Assembly: GCA_016213135.1 (NCBI GenBank)
Contig: JACRBQ010000035.1
Span: 85,722 to 149,721 of the forward strand
Direction: 5' to 3'
Length of the DNA: 64,000 nt
DNA from: Chloroflexota bacterium
Lineage (GTDB): Bacteria; Chloroflexota; Anaerolineae; Anaerolineales; VGOW01
Of the stretch, positions 54,628-62,321 are shown one piece after another (the stretch's first letter is position 1; each line of letters opens with the position of its first letter). The notes beneath the pieces were generated by a model. The model saw nothing but the letters and a program-made list of their open reading frames with translations, made no database searches and had not been told where the DNA came from. Both the position numbers and the translations under genes were made by a program.

Positions 54628-55926
54628 TCATTTATGCAGGCACCGCGCCGCCACAAAGCTCAGCCCGTGCTCGGTGAGCGCGCGCGCCGTGGCATTCAAC
54701 GCCGCGTGCTTGTCCATGTAGTTGCGCTCGAGCAGAGGCATGTGGCCGCTGGCGATCACCTCGGCTTTGTCGCGGAAATAGTCAAGGATGTCCGAGGGGT
54801 GTTCGCGGGCGGCGTCCACGTCCGGGTCGCCGCCTTCGTGCTTGGCCGAGATGTTCGGCACGCTCCGGGCCAGTGTCATCAGTTCGTCGCGCCGCAGGTA
54901 CGGCTGGCGCACGATGCTCTTGTAGGCTTCGGTGATGTGATGCTCGAAGCGGACGATCTTTTCAATGTCAAGCGCGCCGCGCACTTCGGCGCACAACTCA
55001 ATCGTCTCGTTGGTTACCGAGTTGCCGAAGTTGAACCCGATGAGCGGGCTGGCGCCACCTGCCCCCGGAGCTTCCGGCGAACGGGGGTCGGGCCGCGAAA
55101 ACAGCTTGGCTCCCAGCAGCGTCCACAGCACGGCGTAGGCATTGTCGTTGCCCATGAACACGGAAATCTTGAACTCGTTGTTCACCCCCAGCTTGTGCAG
55201 CAGATAGCCCAGCAGTACCGTGCCGGGGTTGAGGTTCAGCACTTGCGACGTGCCATAGGTGGTGTAGTAATGAAGAAACTCGTCGAGCCACAGGAGGGCG
55301 TGATCGTTGGGCTGGCCCACGCCGCCGAAGTAGCCGGTGATGGTGGCCGGGCCGCCCAGGTGCACGTTGGAGCCGTCGGTGCCTTTGGTGTCCAGCGTTT
55401 CCACGTAGCTGGCGCCGATGATCTGCATGGCGGCGGCCACCGCCGGCATGTCGCCGTGGTCCGCTTCCGACTCTTTCATTTTGCGCACGCGGATGAAACG
55501 CCCGGGCATCAGCTCGCCATAGGCAATGGCGTGGCGGGCTTCGGCGATCAGCCACGGGAAATACTGGAAGGCGCTGATCTCCAGCGTGACGGCCAGGTCG
55601 TCGGCGAAAGTCATCGTGTCGGCGCGCGGGCCGAGCACTTTGCGGCGGTAGTCGGCCAGCGGGATGAATACGCCCAGGTCGCGCTGTTCGATGAGCCAGT
55701 AGAGGTCCTTCAGATAGGGGGACTTGATCTCCTCCAGCCGGGACAACAGCGCGGGCAGTTGGCGGGCGCGTTCGGCTTTGCAGTTGATCTCTTCCGGCGT
55801 GCCATACTTGCGCACCACGTCGAGAAAAGCCTGCATCACACGGCTGTCCGGGTCGAGCAGCAGGACGTTAATGTCGGCCAGGTTGGCCTCCGGGATGTTC
55901 AGCCTGTTTTGAAGTGCGTCGATCAT
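54628..55926 (-). CDS. Uncharacterised protein translationally coupled to panB
   Basis: 432-aa ORF (MIDALQNRLNIPEANLADINVLLLDPDSRVMQAFLDVV...), ATGA overlap with panB. No family recognised. Confidence 0.85.
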   Translation of the reverse strand: MIDALQNRLNIPEANLADINVLLLDPDSRVMQAFLDVVRKYGTPEEINCKAERARQLPALLSRLEEIKSPYLKDLYWLIEQRDLGVFIPLADYRRKVLGPRADTMTFADDLAVTLEISAFQYFPWLIAEARHAIAYGELMPGRFIRVRKMKESEADHGDMPAVAAAMQIIGASYVETLDTKGTDGSNVHLGGPATITGYFGGVGQPNDHALLWLDEFLHYYTTYGTSQVLNLNPGTVLLGYLLHKLGVNNEFKISVFMGNDNAYAVLWTLLGAKLFSRPDPRSPEAPGAGGASPLIGFNFGNSVTNETIELCAEVRGALDIEKIVRFEHHITEAYKSIVRQPYLRRDELMTLARSVPNISAKHEGGDPDVDAAREHPSDILDYFRDKAEVIASGHMPLLERNYMDKHAALNATARALTEHGLSFVAARCLHK

Positions 55927-56792
55927 GGTCTCCTTCCTTCTTCCTCCAGCCACCGTTTCAAGTCGGCTAGCTGATCCTCTTTCATCCCGAACCAGTTATC
56001 CGGCTGGGGAAACTGTTTGCCCGTCACTTCGGCCACGTATTGTTTCAACCCGTTCAGAATCACTTCGCCGGCGTTGCCATACACCTTCGCCATCTTGGGC
56101 TTGAAGCGCGGGTACAGGCCGAACATGTCGTGGAAGATCAGCAGTTGGCCGTGCGCTTGCGGCCCGGAACCCAGGCTGATGATGGGTATCTTTGCGCGCT
56201 CGGTGATGATCTGTTGCACCCGATCCGGAATCATTTCGAACAGGATCGAGAACGCGCCCGCCTCTTCCAGAATCTGAGCATCCTCTACGATGCGCGCTGC
56301 CTGCTCCCACCCTTTGCCCTGCACCCGGAAGCCACCCAACGCCGACACGCTCTGCGGCGTAAGCCCCAGGTGCCCCATCACCGGAATCCCGGCTTCGGCA
56401 ATGGCGCGCAGGCGGGAGGCCATTTGCCGCCCGCCTTCCAGTTTCACCGAGTCGCAGCCGGTCTCGGCCATGAAGCGCCCGGCGTTGCGCACGGCGGTTT
56501 CATCCGAAGGTTGGTAGCTCATGTACGGCATGTCGCCGATGAGCCAACTGCTGGGCGTGCCGCGCCGCACGGCTTGCGTGTGGCGCATCATGTCGTCCAT
56601 CGTCACCGGCAGCGTGCCGTCGTAGCCGAGCATCGTCATGCCCAGGCTGTCGCCCACCAGCACCATGTCCACTTCGGCCTGCTCCACCAGGTGCGCCATC
56701 GAGTAGTCGTAGCAGGTGATCATCGTGATCGGGATGCCGTCTGCCATCTTCTTCTGCAGATCGGGCAGTGTGACTTTCTTGCGGTCGGTCAT
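55923..56792 (-). CDS. panB: 3-methyl-2-oxobutanoate hydroxymethyltransferase
   Basis: MITCYDYSMAHLVEQAEVDMVLVGDSLGMTMLGYDGTLPVTMDDMMRHTQAVRRG, VKLEGG, PVMGHLGLTPQSVSALGGFRVQGK. Confidence 0.95.
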   Translation of the reverse strand: MTDRKKVTLPDLQKKMADGIPITMITCYDYSMAHLVEQAEVDMVLVGDSLGMTMLGYDGTLPVTMDDMMRHTQAVRRGTPSSWLIGDMPYMSYQPSDETAVRNAGRFMAETGCDSVKLEGGRQMASRLRAIAEAGIPVMGHLGLTPQSVSALGGFRVQGKGWEQAARIVEDAQILEEAGAFSILFEMIPDRVQQIITERAKIPIISLGSGPQAHGQLLIFHDMFGLYPRFKPKMAKVYGNAGEVILNGLKQYVAEVTGKQFPQPDNWFGMKEDQLADLKRWLEEEGRRP

Positions 56793-56813
56793 AAGAATCT
56801 CCCCGGCGGTAAA

Positions 56814-57551
56814 TCAGTCATCAACAGACACCAGCCCCGTCTCCAATATGCCGGTCAATTGCCCGGCGGTCTCGGCGCTAAGCGGAGCCATGCGCAGTTT
56901 GCTGGCCGTGGCCTCATGGTCGTAATGCAGGTGTTTGATCTGCACTGCGCCGTCTTGCCATACGGCATAGGTGGCATCAGGCACGCCGTAGCGCGGCTGC
57001 CCCAGGCTGCCCGGATTCACAATGAGCCGCCCGTCGAATTGGCGAATGGCCGGCATGTGCGTGTGGCCCAGCACAATCACATCGCCGGGCACGCCGTCGA
57101 ACAGGCGATGCAGTTCAGCTTCGGGGCAGGTGGCGGGGTGCATTTGCCCGCCCAGCGGATCGAGCGGCGAGCCGTGGGTTAGATAGAATTGCGCGCCGCC
57201 CAGTTCAGTGCACGTGAACAGCGGCCAGCTTTGCAGCCCGAGTACTTCCGAGGCAGCCAAAACGGCCCGCGCATAGTCGACTGTCTCGCGCGCCGCCTCT
57301 TCCAGTTCCGGCGGCGCGCCCAAGACCTCACGGGTCTCCAAAGACCCGTGAGGTCTGGTTGCCTCGTCGTGGTTGCCCCGCACGGCGGCGGTGGCATTGG
57401 ACAGCAGCCAACGCACACAGTGGGCCGGGTTGGGGCCGTATCCCACTGCGTCGCCGGCAAACAGCAACGCATCCGGCTTCGGCTCGGCGCGCTGCAACGA
57501 GAGCAGAGCTTCCCAATTGGCGTGAACGTCGGCCAGGAGGATGACGCGCAT
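56814..57551 (-). CDS. Calcineurin-like metallophosphoesterase
   Basis: MRVILLADVHANWEALLSL, LLFAGDAVGYGPNP, VRGNHDEA, VIVLGHTHMPAIRQFDGRLIVNPGSLGQPR. Confidence 0.94.
   Translation of the reverse strand: MRVILLADVHANWEALLSLQRAEPKPDALLFAGDAVGYGPNPAHCVRWLLSNATAAVRGNHDEATRPHGSLETREVLGAPPELEEAARETVDYARAVLAASEVLGLQSWPLFTCTELGGAQFYLTHGSPLDPLGGQMHPATCPEAELHRLFDGVPGDVIVLGHTHMPAIRQFDGRLIVNPGSLGQPRYGVPDATYAVWQDGAVQIKHLHYDHEATASKLRMAPLSAETAGQLTGILETGLVSVDD
57323..57356. repeat. Perfect palindrome AGACCTCACGGGTCT-CCAA-AGACCCGTGAGGTCT inside the metallophosphoesterase CDS
   Basis: 15-bp perfect arms; adds in-frame RPHGSLETREVLG right after the NHDEA motif. Confidence 0.97.
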
Positions 57552-57558
57552 CTCACTC

Positions 57559-58110
57559 CTACACCGGAATCCCCAGCGCTTGGATCAGGCGCGCCCAATA
57601 ATTCACCTGCGCCGCCGTCGTCGCCAGAATTACGATCTCGCGCTCGGCGAAATTGGCGGTCAACTCTTCCACGAACTCCGGCGGGAACTTCAACGGCGTG
57701 GCGGAGATCAACCGCGCATACCTGACGGCGATACGCTCGCGTTCAGAAAACGTGGCGACGGCGTCCACGTCAATCTGGCTGCGCAGCGCCGACAACTCTA
57801 CCGCGGTGATCAGGCTGTCGCTCAACTCGACCGAGTTCATCGAAACGCAAAACGGACAGGACACCACCAGCGACACCTGCAAGCGCACCAGCCGCAGAAG
57901 GCGTGGGGTCAAATCCTTCTTGCCGTCGGCGATCAACGATTCGAGAAGGCCTGAACTGATGGCCGCCGGGGGATACCAGGCCAGCAGCCTGCCGGGCAAT
58001 AGTTCTTTCCCGGCTTCGCGCTCCGCGTACCAAATGCCCAGCCGAAGCCAGGGTGCCATTTTTTCCGGTGGGCTAATGAATGCGGCCCGCGGGGCGAGCG
58101 CCTCATTCAC
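57559..58110 (-). CDS. Carboxymuconolactone decarboxylase/AhpD-like family protein
   Basis: LVRLQVSLVVSCPFCVSMNSVELSD CxxC; GTG start overlapping hdrCB stop by 4 bp. Confidence 0.75.
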   Translation of the reverse strand: MNEALAPRAAFISPPEKMAPWLRLGIWYAEREAGKELLPGRLLAWYPPAAISSGLLESLIADGKKDLTPRLLRLVRLQVSLVVSCPFCVSMNSVELSDSLITAVELSALRSQIDVDAVATFSERERIAVRYARLISATPLKFPPEFVEELTANFAEREIVILATTAAQVNYWARLIQALGIPV

Positions 58111-59510
58111 CGCGCGATCCCTTTCGCATCCAACAGCGGCTTTGGATCGACCATGTTCTTCGAGAGCGCAGCGGCTTTTGCGCCCAGACCAAACGCGAGG
58201 GCCATCAGTTGAGTAATGTAAAGCACGGGTATGTCGCCTGCCCCGTCGGCGAAAGTCATTTGATGCTGCCGCCCGTCCAGATTGGCATGGCACAGCGGAC
58301 AGGCGACCACCACCGCCTCGGCTCCGGCGGCGCGCGCCTCGGCCAGGATATGCGCGCTTAGATCAAGCACGATGTCGGTGCGAGTGATGGACAGCGATGC
58401 GCCGCAACACGTCGTCTTGCCTCCCCATTCCACCGGCGTCGCGCCGAGCGCAGATACGAGCCGATCCATTTCCACCGGATATTCGACTTGTGTCGCTTGC
58501 GTCACCTTGGGCGGGCGCGTGAGCAAACAGCCGTAATAACAGGCCACCTTCAAACTGTCGAGCGGTTTCTTCACTTGATCGGCGATCTTGTCCAGCCCAA
58601 TGCGGTTCACCAGCACGTCGAGTAACGATCGCACCGCGACCGAGTCGGCGAAGCGGTGGCCGACCTCGGCCTCCATCTGCGCCTTCAGCGCCGGGTCGGA
58701 GTCCAGTTCGTGCCGGGCGGTCCGGAGCCGGCTGAAACACATGGCGCACGGTACCGCCACTTCATCCATGCCCATCTGCTCCAGCATCGCCATGTTCCGC
58801 GATGGCAGTTTGACCGCCAGCTCGGGGTCCACGCGGTGCGCGGGCGACGAGCCACAGCACACCCATCCTTCCGGTTCAACCAATTCGAGGCCCAGGGCCG
58901 CCGCCACGGCATGGATCGAGTGATCGTATTCCGAGGCCATGGAGTGCAGTGAGCAACCGGGGTAGTAGCCGATTTGATTTTGTCGCCGCTCCACCGGTTT
59001 GGCGTGTTTGGGCGGGCGCGCAAATTCCGGGGTCAAACTGACTTTGCCCTTACCAATCATTTCCAGACCCATCGCTACGTCTTTGAACGGCCGGCCGGTG
59101 CGCAAGTTCAATTCGAGAATCAAGCCGAGTTCATAGGCCCGGCCGATAATATCCACGTTGCGCAGGAAGACCTTGTTGAACAGCGCCACCTCCGGCACTT
59201 TGGCCGGAATGCCGCGCGTCACCGCCTCGCGCGCCATGAAGTCCATCACCTTCGCCACGTCAATGCCCTGAGGGCATCGCGTCGTGCACGTCTGGCAACC
59301 GGCGCACAGCCAGGGCGTCTTCGCGTTGAGCGCCAGCTCGTCCCGCCCTAGTTGCGCGGCGCGCATCACTTGATTGGGCGCGAGATCGAAATACTCGGCC
59401 AGCGGACAACCCGATGTGCACTTGACGCACTGGTAACAGAGAAAAACATTTTCGCCCGTCTTCGCGCGTATCTTTTCGGCCAGGTCGGTTTTCAATTCGG
59501 TGATTGTCAT
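58107..59510 (-). CDS. HdrC-HdrB fusion (heterodisulfide reductase-like)
   Basis: CYQCVKCTSGCP and CAGCQTCTTRCP 4Fe-4S motifs; two CCG domains (YYPGCSLHS..WVCCGSSP..PCAMC and YYGCLLTRPP..TTCCGASL..CPLCHANL). Confidence 0.95.
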   Translation of the reverse strand: MTITELKTDLAEKIRAKTGENVFLCYQCVKCTSGCPLAEYFDLAPNQVMRAAQLGRDELALNAKTPWLCAGCQTCTTRCPQGIDVAKVMDFMAREAVTRGIPAKVPEVALFNKVFLRNVDIIGRAYELGLILELNLRTGRPFKDVAMGLEMIGKGKVSLTPEFARPPKHAKPVERRQNQIGYYPGCSLHSMASEYDHSIHAVAAALGLELVEPEGWVCCGSSPAHRVDPELAVKLPSRNMAMLEQMGMDEVAVPCAMCFSRLRTARHELDSDPALKAQMEAEVGHRFADSVAVRSLLDVLVNRIGLDKIADQVKKPLDSLKVACYYGCLLTRPPKVTQATQVEYPVEMDRLVSALGATPVEWGGKTTCCGASLSITRTDIVLDLSAHILAEARAAGAEAVVVACPLCHANLDGRQHQMTFADGAGDIPVLYITQLMALAFGLGAKAAALSKNMVDPKPLLDAKGIAR

Positions 59511-59653
59511 GGCGCACTCTCCAGCCGCAACCAAAATTTCACCGCGAAGGCGCAAAGGCCCGCAAAGGGCGCAAAGTTTCTCATAAATTTTTCCTTCGCG
59601 CTCTTCGTGTCTTGGCGGTTCAAAATACCTTCGCAGTCGGCATAGTTTCTGCG
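59509..59653. repeat. About 145-bp hairpin-forming leader repeat, copy 2 (upstream of hdrCB)
   Basis: See 54431-54574. Confidence 0.93.
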
Positions 59654-59661
59654 GAGGAACA

Positions 59662-60636
59662 CTATGGCACCGGCCTCGGCAGCAATCCCGCCCGTTCCAT
59701 AATAATTGGCACGGCCTCTTCCCACTCAATCGCCATGATGTGCACTCCGGCAATCCCCTCAATCTCACGCATCTGCTGAATCAACTCGACACAAATCCTA
59801 AGCCCCTCTTCTTTGAAGGCCGCCGCCTTTTGCTTTCTGTCTTCGATGCCCTTGCCCGCCGCCTCCATGCGCGCCACGATCTCGTCCGGCACGTCCATGC
59901 CGGGCACCTGATCGCGCATGTACCTGGCCGCGCCCGGCGTCTTGAGCGGGCCGACCCCGGCCAGGATGTAAACCTGTTTGTGGACGCCCAAATCCACAAC
60001 TCGCTTCATAAACTCGCGGAAGCGCGGCACGTTGTAGATCAACTGTGTCTGGATGAAGTCTGCTCCGGCTTTGGCCTTCTTGCCCAACCGGTAAGGCCGC
60101 CAGTCAAAGGGATCGCCGAACGGATTCTCCGCCGCGCCGACGAAAAAGCGCGGGTTGAGACCTTTGATCTCCTCGCCGCATTGGAGACTTGCCTTGTCGC
60201 GCAAGCCCACCACCATCTGCACCAACTGCAATGAGTCGATGTCGTGGACATTTTTGGACTGCGGGTGATTGCCAAAGGTCTGGTGATCGCCGGAGAGGCA
60301 CAGAATGTTCCGCATGCCAAGCGCATACCCGCCGAGCAAGTCGGACTGCATGCCCAGCCGGTTGCGGTCGCGGCACGTCATCTGCATGACCGGCTCCAGC
60401 CCGGACTGAAAGGCAATTACGCCCGCGCCGATGGAAGACATGCGCACGATGGCCGTCTGGTTGTCGGTGATGTTGGCCGCGTCGACAAAGCCTTTGAGTA
60501 TCCCGGCTTTTTTGCGAACCACTTCGCCGTCCGCATTCTTGGGCGGGCCGAGTTCGGCGGTCACGGCAAAGTGTCCCGCGCGCAGAACTTTTTCCAAATT
60601 GGAGCCTGATTTGTAACCGTTCAACTCGCTCATCAC
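59662..60636 (-). CDS. metF: Methylenetetrahydrofolate reductase
   Basis: VTAELGPPKNADGEVVRKKAGILKGFVDAANITDNQ, GMRNILCLSGDHQTFGNHPQSK, ADFIQTQLIYNVPRF. Confidence 0.94.
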   Translation of the reverse strand: MMSELNGYKSGSNLEKVLRAGHFAVTAELGPPKNADGEVVRKKAGILKGFVDAANITDNQTAIVRMSSIGAGVIAFQSGLEPVMQMTCRDRNRLGMQSDLLGGYALGMRNILCLSGDHQTFGNHPQSKNVHDIDSLQLVQMVVGLRDKASLQCGEEIKGLNPRFFVGAAENPFGDPFDWRPYRLGKKAKAGADFIQTQLIYNVPRFREFMKRVVDLGVHKQVYILAGVGPLKTPGAARYMRDQVPGMDVPDEIVARMEAAGKGIEDRKQKAAAFKEEGLRICVELIQQMREIEGIAGVHIMAIEWEEAVPIIMERAGLLPRPVP

Positions 60637-60651
60637 GCACCTCGCAAGCCT

Positions 60652-61338
60652 TTATGCTTCTTCCGTCACCACCAAACGCAAATCCTGGCGCACGATCTTG
60701 CGCGGCCCGCCATCGCGGCCGGTGCGCCAATCTTTGGGCGGGGTGATCTCCATGATCAAATCCAGCCGCCCCTGCGCGTTGAGCTTGTCGTAGATCAACT
60801 GCCACGCGCATTCGATCTCCGGGTTGACTTCGCATTTGCCTTTCGACGATCCGCCGCACGGGCCGTTGAGCAGTTGCTTGGAGCACCGGGCAATCGGGCA
60901 GATGCCGCCGGTGAGGCCGAGGATGCACTGGCCGCACGCCGCGCACCGTTCCGCCCACACACCCTGCTCCAGCGGCAGGCCCATGAACTTGGTGTCGAGG
61001 CCGGGGATGACGATGGCGTCCGGGTACCGCTCGGCCAGAGCTTGCACGCCGACGCCGCAGCCCAACGACAGCACAATGTCGGCCTCGGCTATCCGGTCGC
61101 CGATGGCGTCGAGGTATTCCCACTCGCACTGCCGCTGCACCGTCACCTCGCCGATGCTTTTCTCGTGGCCTTCCATCCTGGCCGACATGCGCAGGAGCGA
61201 GCCGAGTATGCCCGCTTCTTTTTCGCCGCCGGCAAAACACACGGTGACGCACGTGCCACAGCCGACGATGAGCACCGTTTGCGCTTCGCCGACGAGCGAT
61301 TGGATTTCTTTCAACGGTTTCTGTTCTGCAACTATCAT
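60652..61338 (-). CDS. metV: MetV-like methylene-THF reductase C-terminal/zinc-binding subunit
   Basis: VGCGTCVTVCFAGGEKE, CAACGQCILGLTGGICPIARCSKQLLNGPCGGSSKGKCEVNPEIECAWQLIYDKL. Confidence 0.92.
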   Translation of the reverse strand: MIVAEQKPLKEIQSLVGEAQTVLIVGCGTCVTVCFAGGEKEAGILGSLLRMSARMEGHEKSIGEVTVQRQCEWEYLDAIGDRIAEADIVLSLGCGVGVQALAERYPDAIVIPGLDTKFMGLPLEQGVWAERCAACGQCILGLTGGICPIARCSKQLLNGPCGGSSKGKCEVNPEIECAWQLIYDKLNAQGRLDLIMEITPPKDWRTGRDGGPRKIVRQDLRLVVTEEA

Positions 61339-61359
61339 CGTAACCTCCGGGGGTGAGGG

Positions 61360-61926
61360 TCAAAATTCTTCCTCGCGCGGCAACAGCCTCATCGTCAGAA
61401 TCGCCACGTCGGCAGTCTCGCCGTCGGGGAACATGAAGTAATCCTCAAACGAGCATTTCAAATCGAAACCGGCGTTGCGAAAAGCTTTGATGACTTTGGT
61501 CTGATCGGCGACAACTTCGGCCACGAGCAGGTGCAGTCCCGCTTTGCGGGCGAGATCGACGACGGCCTTGAGCATGTGCGTGCCGAGGCCGCGCCGCCGG
61601 AAATCTTTGGCCAGGAAGATGCGCACTTCGCCCATGTGCCGCGCCGGGCCTGGGCGAAAGTGGAGGCTGGCGTCGCCGACGATGCGATCTTGCGCCAGGG
61701 CGATGAGGGGCAGCACCTTGTGGTAGTCCAACTCGTCCACCCACCGCCCCGTTGTTTCGGGATTGGTGATCGGGTCGCGCAAGTATTTGGCATCGTCCGC
61801 CGAAACCGGAGCGAACATTTCGATGAAGCGGCTGCGGTCGTCGGGCGTGAGCAGGCGCAATAGCACTCGCGCGCCGTCTTTCAACGTAATCAGATTGCGA
61901 TAGGTGATTGCTTGTTCGGATATCAT
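61360..61926 (-). CDS. GNAT acetyltransferase
   Basis: VRIFLAKDFRRRGLGTHMLKAVVDLARKAGLHLLVAEV; ATG 61926 (ORF-track start at 62337 is spurious). Confidence 0.85.
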   Translation of the reverse strand: MISEQAITYRNLITLKDGARVLLRLLTPDDRSRFIEMFAPVSADDAKYLRDPITNPETTGRWVDELDYHKVLPLIALAQDRIVGDASLHFRPGPARHMGEVRIFLAKDFRRRGLGTHMLKAVVDLARKAGLHLLVAEVVADQTKVIKAFRNAGFDLKCSFEDYFMFPDGETADVAILTMRLLPREEEF

Positions 61927-62321
61927 GCGCGCCTCCCCAGCGGACTCGGTCCCAACCCCCTCACCGTTTCGTCCATCTCCGTCACGGCATCGGCCCATTT
62001 CTTGCCCATGGCCGACGACATGTTGAACATACGAATGCGATCCGGCTCCAGGCCGATTCTTTGCAGCAATGTTTTGGCGTAATTCACACGCCGCCTGGCA
62101 TTGAAATTGCCCTGCTGATAATGGCAATCGCCTTCCATGCAACCGGCCACCATCACTCCATCCGCGCCATGCTCGAAGGCGTCCAACACCAATTGCACAT
62201 CCAGCTTGCCCGTGCAGGGCAGCTTCACCACGCTCACGCCGGGCGGGTATTGAATGCGCAGCGAGCCTGCCAGGTCGGCGGCGGCGTAGGCGCAGTAGTG
62301 GCAGCAGAACGCTATGATCAT
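61923..62321 (-). CDS. mvhD: MvhD-like hydrogenase iron-sulfur (delta) subunit
   Basis: FCCHYCAYAAADLAG, LPCTGKLDVQLVLDAFEHGADGVMVAGCMEGDCHYQQGNFNARRRV. Confidence 0.93.
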   Translation of the reverse strand: MIIAFCCHYCAYAAADLAGSLRIQYPPGVSVVKLPCTGKLDVQLVLDAFEHGADGVMVAGCMEGDCHYQQGNFNARRRVNYAKTLLQRIGLEPDRIRMFNMSSAMGKKWADAVTEMDETVRGLGPSPLGRRA

